Part shown: one piece after another, positions 15,822-24,385 of the stretch
How the letters are laid out: each line of letters starts with the position of its first letter
How positions within the stretch are numbered: the stretch's first letter is position 1
Assembly (NCBI GenBank): GCA_001873105.1
Contig: MNYN01000081.1
Location: 1-32,262 of the forward strand
Source: Flavobacteriaceae bacterium CG2_30_34_30
GTDB taxonomy: Bacteria > Bacteroidota > Bacteroidia > Flavobacteriales > Flavobacteriaceae
Length of the DNA stretch: 32,262 nucleotides
Direction of reading: 5' to 3'
The notes under the pieces: model-generated
What the model was told of the DNA's origin: nothing
Database searches by the model: none
The model's input: the letters and a program-made list of their open reading frames with translations, nothing else
Translations under genes and position numbers: made by a program

Positions 15822-16844
15822 ATGAAAAAATTAGAAATCAAACAAGAAGAACACTTACATAGTACTATTTTAATAACTGGAGCTGCAGGGTTTTTAGGCT
15901 CTCATTTGTGCGACAGATTTATAAAAGAAGGGTTTCATGTAATTGCCATGGACAATCTGATCACAGGAGATTTAAAAAACATTGAACACCTCTATAAGCT
16001 TGAAAATTTTGAATTTTACCACCACGACATTACTTCTTTTGTGCACGTTCCGGGTAATTTAGATTACATTTTGCATTTTGCTTCCCCAGCAAGTCCTATC
16101 GATTATTTAAAAATTCCTATTCAAACACTCAAAGTCGGCTCCTTGGGAACCCATAATTTATTGGGTCTTGCCAAAGAAAAAAACGCAAGAATTCTCATAG
16201 CCTCTACCTCAGAAGTGTATGGCGACCCACTAGTACATCCGCAAACCGAAGACTATTATGGCAATGTAAACACTATTGGCCCAAGAGGAGTGTATGATGA
16301 AGCAAAACGATTTCAGGAATCCATCACCATGGCTTACCACCGTTTTCATGGTGTAGAAACCAGAATTGCTAGAATATTTAATACCTATGGCCCAAGAATG
16401 CGTTTAAATGATGGTAGAGTTATTCCTGCTTTTATAGGACAAGCATTGCGTGGCGAAGATTTAACCGTTTTTGGAAAAGGAAATCAAACCCGGTCTTTTT
16501 GTTATGTGGACGATCAAGTGGAAGGCATATATCGATTGTTGTTAAGTGACTATTCAGACCCTGTAAATATTGGCAATCCAAACGAAATTACGATACTTGA
16601 ATTTGCCGAAGAAATCATCAAACTAACTGGCACCAAACAAAAAATTGTATTTGAACCCTTGCCTCAAGATGACCCAATGCAGCGACAACCGGACATTAGC
16701 AGAGCAAAAAAAATACTTGGTTGGGAGCCAAAAGTTTCCAGACAGGAAGGCATGAAAATTACCTATGATTATTTTAAAGCACTTTCAACAGAAGAGCTTT
16801 GGAAAAGTGAACACAAAGACTTTTCTAAACACATAAGAAAATAA
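15822..16844 (+). CDS. uxs: UDP-glucuronate decarboxylase (UDP-xylose synthase), SDR family
   Basis: A 340-residue extended short-chain dehydrogenase. It has TGAAGFLG (19-26) for [11 protein letters not shown] (127-134) and the catalytic pair Tyr158/Lys162 in [16 protein letters not shown] and [12 protein letters not shown] are typical of UDP-xylose synthases, which decarboxylate UDP-glucuronate to UDP-xylose by way of a 4-keto intermediate. It follows ugd, which makes the substrate. I chose the ATG at 15822: an upstream GTG at 15801 would translate the repeat hairpin into seven odd residues. The GGTGAGG just before the ATG, from the repeat, probably serves as the ribosome site. Confidence 0.88.
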   Translation: MKKLEIKQEEHLHSTILITGAAGFLGSHLCDRFIKEGFHVIAMDNLITGDLKNIEHLYKLENFEFYHHDITSFVHVPGNLDYILHFASPASPIDYLKIPIQTLKVGSLGTHNLLGLAKEKNARILIASTSEVYGDPLVHPQTEDYYGNVNTIGPRGVYDEAKRFQESITMAYHRFHGVETRIARIFNTYGPRMRLNDGRVIPAFIGQALRGEDLTVFGKGNQTRSFCYVDDQVEGIYRLLLSDYSDPVNIGNPNEITILEFAEEIIKLTGTKQKIVFEPLPQDDPMQRQPDISRAKKILGWEPKVSRQEGMKITYDYFKALSTEELWKSEHKDFSKHIRK

Positions 16845-16846
16845 AA

Positions 16847-18202
16847 ATGCTATTTAAACGAGGAAGATATTCCGGCTATTTAAGACCATTTTCATACTTG
16901 GTTGATTTGTTTGTAATCAACTATTTGGCCATGGAAATTTTCTTTGAAAATATGCCGTATATCAATTTCGTATTTTTTACGTCTATAGCATGGATTATCC
17001 TTTCTATAAAATCTAATTTTTATGAAATTTATCGGTTTACCCAAGTAGTAAAAATTTTCTCCCTTCTTCTAAAGCAATTAATTCTTTTTACGCTTATTAT
17101 TTTCGCCTTTTTTGGATATTATAATCATGTCAGTAAAGACCCTAACCAGATTCTTAAATACGTGTTGTGCGTTTTTCTTTTCATTACTATTTTTAAACTA
17201 ACCATTTATTATTTACTTAAAAAATACCGTGTTTTATTAGGGGGAAATTATCGAAATACCGTAATTATTGGTAAGAATAAAAAAACCGAACAATTAGAAC
17301 AGTTTTTTAAGGAAAATCCGGTCTATGGCTACCAATTGCAAAAAGTGTTTGATTTAAGGAGCGATGAAAAAGTAGCACTTGAAGACTGTTTTGAATATAT
17401 TCAAAAAAATGAAGTGGACGAAATTTATTCCTCTGTTGCCGAATTAACCAACAAAGAAATCCTAGCCCTCATCGACTTTGCAGATAACAACTTAAAGATT
17501 TTAAAATTTTTACCGGACAATAAAGAAATCTATACTAAAAAATTAGAATACGATTATTACGGCTTTTTGCCCATACTCTCTTTGCGGAAAATTCCCATTC
17601 AAGAGCCATTCAACCAATTCATAAAACGCGTTTTTGACGTAGTTGTGTCGCTTATCATTATTGTTGGCGTTTTGTCTTGGTTAACACCCATCATAGCCAT
17701 TATCATAAAACTAGAATCCAAAGGACCTGTTTTCTTCAAACAAAAAAGAAACGGACTAGATTATCAAGAGTTTTTTTGTTATAAATTTCGGTCCATGAAG
17801 CCCAATCCAGTAGCCGATTTGTATCAGGTTACAAAAGGTGATGAACGAATTACAAGAGTGGGTAAAATCATCAGAAAAACAAGTATTGATGAATTACCAC
17901 AGTTTATCAATGTCCTTAAAGGCGATATGTCGGTTGTTGGCCCAAGACCACATATGGTCAGTCATACACACATGTATGCCGAACGTATAGACAAGTTTAT
18001 GGTGCGTCATTTCATTAAACCCGGCATTACAGGGTTGGCTCAAGTAAGTGGCTATCGAGGCGAAGTAGAAACCGATGAAGACATCATTAACCGCGTGCGT
18101 TTTGACATTTTTTATTTAGAAAACTGGTCACTACTTTTAGATTTAAAAATTGTGTTTCAAACCATTTTTAATGCAGTAAAAGGCGAAAAAAAAGCGTACT
18201 AA
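16847..18202 (+). CDS. Polyprenyl-phosphate sugar-1-phosphate transferase (WcaJ/WbaP-like)
   Basis: A 451-residue membrane enzyme that transfers a sugar-1-phosphate from its nucleotide donor to undecaprenyl phosphate, the first step of repeat-unit synthesis. It has four N-terminal membrane segments (about 15-30, 40-54, 77-92, 106-124), a CoA-binding-like middle domain (137-250), a further hydrophobic segment at 262-288 and the catalytic domain. The latter has GPVFFKQKRNG (293-303), KFRSM (313-317), RKTSIDELPQF (343-353) with the catalytic Asp-Glu, GDMSVVGPRPH (359-369) and PGITGLAQVSG (392-402). It starts two bases after uxs. The sugar (Glc, Gal or other) is not decided by sequence. Confidence 0.92.
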   Translation: MLFKRGRYSGYLRPFSYLVDLFVINYLAMEIFFENMPYINFVFFTSIAWIILSIKSNFYEIYRFTQVVKIFSLLLKQLILFTLIIFAFFGYYNHVSKDPNQILKYVLCVFLFITIFKLTIYYLLKKYRVLLGGNYRNTVIIGKNKKTEQLEQFFKENPVYGYQLQKVFDLRSDEKVALEDCFEYIQKNEVDEIYSSVAELTNKEILALIDFADNNLKILKFLPDNKEIYTKKLEYDYYGFLPILSLRKIPIQEPFNQFIKRVFDVVVSLIIIVGVLSWLTPIIAIIIKLESKGPVFFKQKRNGLDYQEFFCYKFRSMKPNPVADLYQVTKGDERITRVGKIIRKTSIDELPQFINVLKGDMSVVGPRPHMVSHTHMYAERIDKFMVRHFIKPGITGLAQVSGYRGEVETDEDIINRVRFDIFYLENWSLLLDLKIVFQTIFNAVKGEKKAY

Positions 18203-19371
18203 ACGGCATTTATTTCGTTAAACACTACTTCAAATTGATTTTCTAAATCAAATTGTTGATGAGAAACTTCAAGAATATCTTTTTTCTTCGGAAGGGTGAT
18301 AGAAAATTTTGATATCTTTTTAAGAAGAATATTCAAACTTTTATAATCTAAATCGTTGATAACAAACCCTAAATTATTTTCTTTTACAATAGTGGCTCCT
18401 TCCCCTCCGGAAAGATATATAATAGGTAAACCAAGCCCTGCATATTCAAATATTTTAGAGGGAACAGAACCATAAATGCGATTTTTAAGAGGAATAATCC
18501 CTATATCAAATTTAGGAATTACTTGATGTAGAAGCTGCCTTTCTATAGATCCGTGGTAAAATATGGAGGGATGGTTTTCGGTAACGTGTGCTATTTTTTT
18601 TGCCTCAGGACCATTGCCATAAATATGAAATTCCATATTTTTTGGAATCTTTATTTTATCGATTAATTGTAAGATACCCTGTGCCACCCCTAGCAACCCA
18701 GCATAAAACAATGTAAAACCATCTTTTTCTTGATTATTTTCAGGAAGAAATGTTCTCTTAAGAATAGGAAAATTTCTATATAAAACAACTTTAGCATCCG
18801 GGTGAATTTTCTGAATGTGTATAATTATTTCTTTAGACTGCGCAAGGATTAGGTGCACATTTTTATAACAATAAAGCTCCAGTTTTTCAAGATAATTATA
18901 ATACCATCCTTTTTTTAATATACCCATTTTTAAACCGGCAAGCGGCCATAAATCCGACACATTAAGGATTATTTTTTTCCCTTTCAATTTTCCTATAAAA
19001 ACAGCGGTATAGCCTATTAGTAAAGGGGAACATTGTATAATAATCTTTTCTGGTGTTTTTTTTAAAAGTAGAAAAAGTGACAAACTAAAACAAAAAGTAA
19101 GCATAGAAAAAAGCCGGAGAAACTTGTTTGTAGAATTACTGGCAATATGCCATAAACGATACACAGAAATTCTCGACTCGATTTTTTTTGAAAGGAGACG
19201 TCCACGATACCCTTTAAATACAAAGCCATACGGATAATTAGGCAACGGGCATACCACAGAAACAGCAACCTTCTTTTTAAGAAGCTCTTCACCTAAAGTA
19301 AAAATACGATTAGGGGCGGCTCCGATTTCTGGAGGAAAATAGTTGGTTATTATTAAAACTTCTTTAGTCAT
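18199..19371 (-). CDS. Glycosyltransferase family 4, WbuB-like
   Basis: A 390-residue GT-B enzyme. It opens with VLIITNYFPPEIGAAPNRI, the WbuB-type start, then CPLPNYPYG (41-49), VSDLWPLAG (138-146) and, in the C-terminal half, GVAQGILQL and YGNGPE (251-256). SVPSKIFEYAGLGLPI (302-317) carries the conserved Glu of the donor site. WbuB-type enzymes often add L-FucNAc or related aminosugars in O-antigen loci. The start overlaps the CapK-like gene upstream by eight bases, so both form one minus-strand unit. The 3' end overlaps the stop codon of the sugar transferase by four bases, tail to tail, with no room for a terminator. Confidence 0.87.
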   Translation of the reverse strand: MTKEVLIITNYFPPEIGAAPNRIFTLGEELLKKKVAVSVVCPLPNYPYGFVFKGYRGRLLSKKIESRISVYRLWHIASNSTNKFLRLFSMLTFCFSLSLFLLLKKTPEKIIIQCSPLLIGYTAVFIGKLKGKKIILNVSDLWPLAGLKMGILKKGWYYNYLEKLELYCYKNVHLILAQSKEIIIHIQKIHPDAKVVLYRNFPILKRTFLPENNQEKDGFTLFYAGLLGVAQGILQLIDKIKIPKNMEFHIYGNGPEAKKIAHVTENHPSIFYHGSIERQLLHQVIPKFDIGIIPLKNRIYGSVPSKIFEYAGLGLPIIYLSGGEGATIVKENNLGFVINDLDYKSLNILLKKISKFSITLPKKKDILEVSHQQFDLENQFEVVFNEINAV

Positions 19372-20677
19372 GTATTTTTGAGGTAAATTGTTTTAATTTG
19401 CCTCGGTTTAGCCTGTTTAAAAAAGGAACACGTTTCAAAATAGTGATTAAATTTGTTTCTAGATAAGTGGCTAGCGCTTTTTCTATTTCTTTTTTTTCTT
19501 TTTCGGTCAATGGTTTTTCAGAAACGTATTCTATTTCAAAAGTGTCTTTTTGGGTTTGCGTAATTACAAATTCTTTTACATTGCCACTCTCTTCTATAAT
19601 GCTTTTTGTTACATAATAAAAAGTTAGTCCGGGCACAACTTTTCCGCTTGGAAGGATTGCTATATCATTCGTTCTTCCTATAAGTGTTTTTAATAAGGGT
19701 TTCTTAAAAGTGCTTTTTTCATCTAGAACGCCACTATCGCCTATGTCGTACCTAATGAAAGGATGCGCTTTGTTATAAAGCGATGTAATGACAATGCGTC
19801 CGGAAGTGCCGTGAGATACCGGATGGTTGTTTTCGTCTAAAATTTCCACAAAAAGAGTTTCACTGTTCACTACAAATTCACCTTTAGTATTTGTAAACGC
19901 AATTACATCCAGCTCAGAAGCTCCATATTCGTTAACTATAGGCACTCCAAATTGTTTTTCCATCAACTTTTTATCCGTTTCAAAAAGCATTTCAGAAGTC
20001 ACCATACAGACAGTCAAAGATGAACAAACTTCTTTTAAAATGATATTTTTTTTACGTAAATATTTTGCAAAAAGCACTAAAGAGCTGGTATAACCATCGA
20101 GGTAATCAAATTTTGTTTTAGTAAATTTCTGAAAAAAGGATTCTAATTTTTTTTCAGAAAGATCAAAAATCGGAAAACGGTATCGGCGGCTGAGCCTATC
20201 TTTAAGGCGTTCTTTGACATAGCCAAAAGGATCTAAGGGGATTCCATAAAAACGAGCTTGATATGAACGGCTAATATTTAATCCGTGCCAGCTAAATCGG
20301 TTTTCAATGATTGCCCAAGTAAGTGCGTGACACCATTTGTCTTTAGCAAAAACAAATGGGTGACCGCTAGAGCCCGAGGTTTTATTGGTATAAACGGATT
20401 TTTCAGTAAACCCCTCAGAAAGCCTATTTTTCAAGGGTTGCTGTAAATCCCTTTTATGCATTACCGGGATCTCATTCCATGATATATGTGGTTTATCGCT
20501 TATGAATTCTTTATAAAAAGCAGTATTTTTTTTATGAAAAGCAACGATATCCTGACGCTGTTTTTTTACATATAAACCATAGTCCTCCTCAGCGATTGTA
20601 TGAATTTCTTTCAGCCGGTTTTTTGCCTTTTGAATAGGGAATCCTTTTATACGTAATATAAAATCAAATAAATTCAA
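19364..20677 (-). CDS. CapK/phenylacetate-CoA-ligase-like adenylate-forming enzyme
   Basis: About 437 residues of the ANL superfamily. The ATP-binding loop is TNKTSGSSGHP, the adenine-binding motif NEYGASE, and RYDIGD holds the Asp that contacts ribose. GRTNDI marks the hinge to a C-terminal domain. CapK-like members in capsule loci probably activate an acid or amino acid for attachment to a sugar or carrier; the substrate is unknown. No ATG lies near the 5' end. I prefer the TTG at 20677, giving LNLFDFILRIKGFP as N-terminus; a TTG at 20710 adds eleven residues. It is paired with the WbuB-like transferase and runs divergently from purD. Confidence 0.82.
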   Translation of the reverse strand: MNLFDFILRIKGFPIQKAKNRLKEIHTIAEEDYGLYVKKQRQDIVAFHKKNTAFYKEFISDKPHISWNEIPVMHKRDLQQPLKNRLSEGFTEKSVYTNKTSGSSGHPFVFAKDKWCHALTWAIIENRFSWHGLNISRSYQARFYGIPLDPFGYVKERLKDRLSRRYRFPIFDLSEKKLESFFQKFTKTKFDYLDGYTSSLVLFAKYLRKKNIILKEVCSSLTVCMVTSEMLFETDKKLMEKQFGVPIVNEYGASELDVIAFTNTKGEFVVNSETLFVEILDENNHPVSHGTSGRIVITSLYNKAHPFIRYDIGDSGVLDEKSTFKKPLLKTLIGRTNDIAILPSGKVVPGLTFYYVTKSIIEESGNVKEFVITQTQKDTFEIEYVSEKPLTEKEKKEIEKALATYLETNLITILKRVPFLNRLNRGKLKQFTSKIHD

Positions 20678-20711
20678 CGCTAAAAAATTAGTAGGACAAT
20701 TTACAAACAAT

Positions 20712-20719
20712 TATTTTTG
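20712..20719 (+). promoter_or_regulatory. -7 box upstream of purD
   Basis: TATTTTTG matches TAnnTTTG and lies 34 bases before the purD ATG, in the divergent gap to the CapK-like gene. A good -33 TTTG is not visible. Confidence 0.5.
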
Positions 20720-20753
20720 AAGCCACAGATCCTTCTATAAAATAAATAATAAA

Positions 20754-22025
20754 ATGAACATTTTAATCCTTGGCTCCGGCGGCAGAGAACATACATTTGC
20801 TTGGAAAATTGCACAAAGTCCTCTTTGCAGCGCGTTGTTTGTTGCTCCCGGAAACGCCGGCACTTCACAAATAGCTACAAATGTTGCTATACAAGTAATA
20901 GACTTTGAAGCTATAAAACACTTTGTGGTTTCCACTAAAATTAACATGGTTGTGGTTGGTCCTGAAGACCCTTTGGTATTAGGCATTTACGATTTCTTTT
21001 CTAAGGATCCAGCGTTAAAAGAAGTGATACTGATAGGGCCTTCAAAGCACGGAGCACAGTTAGAAGGTAGCAAGGAATTTGCTAAAAAATTTATGCAGAG
21101 GCACGATATTCCAACTGCAGCCTATAGAAGTTTTTCCAAAGAGACCATACAAGATGGCCTTGCTTATTTAGAAAATGCAAAAGCACCCTATGTTTTAAAA
21201 GCCGATGGTTTGGCTGCCGGAAAAGGAGTTGTTATTTTGGAGGATCTAGAAGAAGCAAAAACCGAATTAAAAAGCATGTTACTGGATGAAAAGTTTGGTG
21301 CTGCAAGTAAAACGGTTGTTATTGAGCAATTTTTAAAAGGCATTGAACTTAGTGTTTTTGTTTTAACCGATGGTAAAAATTACCTTACTTTGCCCACTGC
21401 AAAAGATTATAAACGCATTGGCGAGGGCGATAAAGGACTTAATACGGGAGGTATGGGGGCCGTTTCTCCGGTTTCATTTGTTGACGAAGCGTTTATGCAA
21501 AAAATCGAAAATACTATTATAATTCCTACCATAAATGGTTTGAAAAAGGATGCTATTACTTACAAAGGATTTGTGTTCATCGGGTTGATAAAAGTGGAAG
21601 ACGAGCCTTATGTGATAGAATATAACGTGCGAATGGGCGATCCGGAAACAGAAGTTGTCTTACCCCGCATCAAAACAGATATAGTGCGGTTGTTAGAAGC
21701 TACCGCCAAAGGTACTTTAAACACCATTTCTTTAGAAATAGATTCAAGAGCAGCCACTACTGTAATGCTCGTTTCAGGGGGTTATCCAGAGGCTTACGAC
21801 AAGGGAATACAAATTACAGGAATTGAAAACACAGAAGGCTCTGTCGTTTTTCATGCAGGTACAACCAAAAAGGACGGAAAAATAGTGACGAATGGCGGAA
21901 GAGTTCTTGCAGTTACTTCTTTAGATGAAGATTACAAAAAAGCACTAAAAAAATCCTATCAAAATATAACTAAGATTCATTTTGAAAAGATGAACTACCG
22001 AAAAGATATCGGGTTTGATTTATAA
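20754..22025 (+). CDS. purD: Phosphoribosylamine--glycine ligase
   Basis: A 423-residue ATP-grasp enzyme that joins phosphoribosylamine and glycine to give GAR, the second step of purine synthesis. N-terminal MNILILGSGGREHTFAW and APGNAGT, then VVGPEDPLV, are the PurD N-domain. The ATP-grasp part has VLKADGLAAGKGVVI and ends with EYNVRMGDPETEV. Length is standard and all key blocks are present. It is a single-gene unit here, far from other pur genes, with its own -7 box. It marks the edge of the polysaccharide locus. Confidence 0.96.
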   Translation: MNILILGSGGREHTFAWKIAQSPLCSALFVAPGNAGTSQIATNVAIQVIDFEAIKHFVVSTKINMVVVGPEDPLVLGIYDFFSKDPALKEVILIGPSKHGAQLEGSKEFAKKFMQRHDIPTAAYRSFSKETIQDGLAYLENAKAPYVLKADGLAAGKGVVILEDLEEAKTELKSMLLDEKFGAASKTVVIEQFLKGIELSVFVLTDGKNYLTLPTAKDYKRIGEGDKGLNTGGMGAVSPVSFVDEAFMQKIENTIIIPTINGLKKDAITYKGFVFIGLIKVEDEPYVIEYNVRMGDPETEVVLPRIKTDIVRLLEATAKGTLNTISLEIDSRAATTVMLVSGGYPEAYDKGIQITGIENTEGSVVFHAGTTKKDGKIVTNGGRVLAVTSLDEDYKKALKKSYQNITKIHFEKMNYRKDIGFDL

Positions 22026-22306
22026 CGGAACACACCGCTTCTTGCACCACCGTTAACGCTTAAGCGTACGAGGTCTGAAGGTTTGTGGGAAAATGCGTGA
22101 TTTTAAGGATGTAAATGATTCATATTCAGGCTAATTATTATTCCCACTTTCTATATTTTTTTAATTTGATACCTACCTGGATATAGTTGAACCTAGAGGG
22201 TTCCAATGTTTATAGAAATAGCAGAGAAGCCTGATTGCTATTTATTTGACATTTTTAATTAGGTAAGGTTTCCTATTTATGCCAAATGTATACATGATAT
22301 GTGATT

Positions 22307-22323
22307 CGACCCCTCTGGGGTCG
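22307..22323. terminator. CGACCCC-TCT-GGGGTCG hairpin
   Basis: A perfect 7-bp stem with a TCT loop. It shares the core GACCCC-TCT-GGGGTC with the hairpin 49 bases downstream. It may be a terminator or a member of a repeat family. Confidence 0.5.
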
Positions 22324-22355
22324 TGTCGTCTTCCCCCAACATAAATTCTATAAAT

Positions 22356-22378
22356 ATTTGACCCCTCTGGGGTCAAAT
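22356..22378. terminator. ATTTGACCCC-TCT hairpin
   Basis: A perfect 10-bp stem (ATTTGACCCC at 22356-22365, GGGGTCAAAT at 22369-22378) with a TCT loop. Being symmetrical with A/T flanks, it could stop transcription from both sides between convergent genes. Confidence 0.55.
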
Positions 22379-22425
22379 TTAACTGTCACAATTTCGTTGC
22401 GTTTACCCTTATGGGCTATGGAAAT

Positions 22426-22662
22426 CTATCCTAAATAAGAATGTGAAGTTGCCGAGCGGTCTTCTTTACCTTCATCATTATACTTTTTTAATTGTAGCAT
22501 CCAGTAAAGGAAAGCAGAAAAGCCTACCACCAAAAAAATCCAGTTCAAACCATTTGCTAAAAACCAATTTTCTAGTTCTAATGCACGAATGCTATTCAAG
22601 GGATTGGCTAAAATTGCTTCGGTTATTGCTTGTATTCCTTCAAAAAATCCTTTCCAACTCAT
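22426..22662 (-). CDS. Small membrane protein, DUF6341-like
   Basis: A 78-residue protein starting MSWKGFFEGIQAITEAIL with one clear membrane segment (LNWIFLVVGFSAFLYWML, about 38-55) and a charged C-terminal tail ending near SATSHSYLG. The layout matches short Flavobacteriaceae proteins of the DUF6341 type found near purD; no function is known. It is convergent to purD and divergent from the DUF6427-like gene, with a TAnnTTTG box upstream. The family name is from memory of the pattern and is less certain than the gene itself. Confidence 0.7.
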   Translation of the reverse strand: MSWKGFFEGIQAITEAILANPLNSIRALELENWFLANGLNWIFLVVGFSAFLYWMLQLKKYNDEGKEDRSATSHSYLG

Positions 22663-22682
22663 AAGTTCTTATATTTACATCG

Positions 22683-22690
22683 CAAAAATA
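22683..22690 (-). promoter_or_regulatory. -7 box of the DUF6341-like gene
   Basis: TATTTTTG on the minus strand, 20 bases before the ATG, matches TAnnTTTG. The -33 element is not clear. Confidence 0.5.
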
Positions 22691-22820
22691 TAAAATTAAC
22701 CTGAGTTCTTTTAATTTTGTTGTGGATTAGTTGTTCTTTTTTACTTTAGGAGCAATCTTTTTTTCTAAACAGGCATACTATTAAAAAGACCCTGAAACTT
22801 TATAATTGAAATTGTACATT

Positions 22821-23744
22821 ATGTTAAACCACTTTTTTAGCAAATCAAAACCGGTAAATTATTTAATTGTCGCTTTTTTAATGACCGTTTTTTTTGTGTT
22901 ACATCATATTTTTACTGCAAAAACAGTATTTACATTTTCGGAAATTGCTTTTCAACTAGCAATGCTTATCCTTTTTCTGATGTCCATGCTTTTAGTAGAT
23001 TTTGTTGCCAGAAAAAACGATTTAACAAAAAACAACACATATAAGATTTTCGTATTTGCACTTTTTTTGGTGATGCTTCCCGTTACTTTTCTTAAAACGG
23101 AAGTGCTAATAGCCAATTTTTTTATATTACTTGCATTGCGAAGAATTATCAGTTTAAAATCGAAAAAGGACATACAAAAGAAAATATTTGATGCTTCTCT
23201 TTGGATTTCAGTAGCTTCTTGTTTTTATTTTTGGGCATTCTTGTTTATGCCCTTTCTTTTTGTTTCCATTCTTTTTTTAGATGGAAATAATTTTAAGAAT
23301 TATTTAATTCCTTTTGTAGGCATGGCAACCGTTTTGGTTTTGACAAATACCTATACTCTATTTATTCAAAACGCATTTTACACCCCTTTAGATTGGGTAG
23401 GCACTTTTGGTTTTGATTTTACTTCCTATAATAATTTCTCTCTTTTGGCGCCAATTAGCTTAATAAGCACTATTATTTTATGGGTCATTGCACACCATTT
23501 TTATCAAGCCAATAAAAGAAGTAAAAAGTATAAAAGTACTGCAAACTTACTTCTGTTCGCTTTGGTTTTAGCAATAACAATCGTCCTTGTTACTCCTTTA
23601 AAAAACGGGTCTGAATTACTTTTTATGGCCATGCCTTTTTCTGTTTTAACGGCTAATTATTTAGAAGCACCTAATGAAAAAGTGTTTAAGGAAGTTTTGT
23701 TATGGATGCTCCTTCTAACCCCATTTATCCTATTCTTTATTTAA
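22821..23744 (+). CDS. Multi-spanning membrane protein, DUF6427-like
   Basis: A 307-residue membrane protein with about nine hydrophobic segments, short loops and a few charged turns (SLKSKKDIQKK, QANKRSKKYKS). This topology and its place next to purD and the DUF6341-like gene match DUF6427 of Flavobacteriaceae, function unknown. The ATG at 22821 is preferred over a TTG at 22806, which adds five residues. Its stop TAA shares its last base with the ATG of the restriction enzyme gene, so the restriction-modification pair reads out of this gene. Confidence 0.72.
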   Translation: MLNHFFSKSKPVNYLIVAFLMTVFFVLHHIFTAKTVFTFSEIAFQLAMLILFLMSMLLVDFVARKNDLTKNNTYKIFVFALFLVMLPVTFLKTEVLIANFFILLALRRIISLKSKKDIQKKIFDASLWISVASCFYFWAFLFMPFLFVSILFLDGNNFKNYLIPFVGMATVLVLTNTYTLFIQNAFYTPLDWVGTFGFDFTSYNNFSLLAPISLISTIILWVIAHHFYQANKRSKKYKSTANLLLFALVLAITIVLVTPLKNGSELLFMAMPFSVLTANYLEAPNEKVFKEVLLWMLLLTPFILFFI

Positions 23745-24385
23745 TGCAAACGAATTTGGCAACTATAGAAGAACAACTTCAAAAGCGCTGGAAGTATTCC
23801 TATAAATGGTTTAGGAAGCAAAATGACCAATGGGATGGCTATACTAATTTTATCTATACGATTGCCACTTGGGAAGAACTTGTAACAGCCATTGCAAAAA
23901 CAGCCGAAATTAACCAACTTCCAAAGGAAAAAGTGTTTTATTATGCCATAAACCGATGGTATAATTTCTGGAGCGCCACGGCTGTAGAAACTATTTTTTG
24001 TTCCTTAGAAAACATAAAAGCAGCAAAAAACGCCAAGGATAAATTGGTGGATTTTTCCATACAAGGAATCCCTTTTGACCATAAAACATCTGTATTTCCA
24101 AAAGGTTTTGGGCAATCTTTTGCGTATGCTAAAACCCATAAAGAAGAACTTCTTTACTGGCTTTATGAAAATCAAAGCCGACAGCAACGCAACCATTTTG
24201 CTAACAGATTGTTTCTCATTGTATATTCTGAACAAGCAAAACATTGGAAATTAAAAGCAGATATTCAACTTTTAAAATCGGCTATTACCAATTATGTAGC
24301 TACTTTTAACACGTCCAATCTGGTAACACTTTCTTTTAAAAATAAGGAAAAGGCAGTTTCAGATATAATTTGGGTACAAAAATGA
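23744..24385 (+). CDS. Putative type II restriction endonuclease (PD-(D/E)xK)
   Basis: A 213-residue protein with no membrane segment. Glu82 (TAVETIF), Asp103 (LVDFSIQG) and Asp112-His-Lys114 (IPFDHKTS) have the spacing of the E, D and (D/E)xK catalytic residues of PD-(D/E)xK nucleases. Helical, aromatic sequence precedes them and QSRQQRNHFANRLFL follows. The gene overlaps the stop of the DUF6427-like gene by one base (TAATG) and the methyltransferase gene by ATGA, so all are translationally coupled. Its partner is an N6-adenine methyltransferase, which makes a type II system the best reading. The recognition site is unknown. I chose the ATG at 23744; an ATG at 23702 would lie deep in the upstream gene. 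Confidence 0.72.
   Translation: MQTNLATIEEQLQKRWKYSYKWFRKQNDQWDGYTNFIYTIATWEELVTAIAKTAEINQLPKEKVFYYAINRWYNFWSATAVETIFCSLENIKAAKNAKDKLVDFSIQGIPFDHKTSVFPKGFGQSFAYAKTHKEELLYWLYENQSRQQRNHFANRLFLIVYSEQAKHWKLKADIQLLKSAITNYVATFNTSNLVTLSFKNKEKAVSDIIWVQK

Larger units (their letters stand above)
22026..22425. other. 400-base intergenic region with several hairpins
   Basis: No gene is visible between the convergent purD and DUF6341-like genes. The region holds a 12-base palindrome ACGCTTAAGCGT at 22056-22067, GAACC/GGTTC at 22189-22203, AAATAGCA/TGCTATTT at 22216-22243, and the two strong CCCC-TCT-GGGG hairpins listed separately. Some act presumably as terminators for both genes. Confidence 0.6.

Noticed and set aside
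22056-22110. Possible group II intron or retroelement fragment in the gap after purD
   Set aside because: The palindromic CGCTTAAGCG and nearby bases vaguely recall intron domains, but no domain V core or reverse transcriptase sequence could be read.
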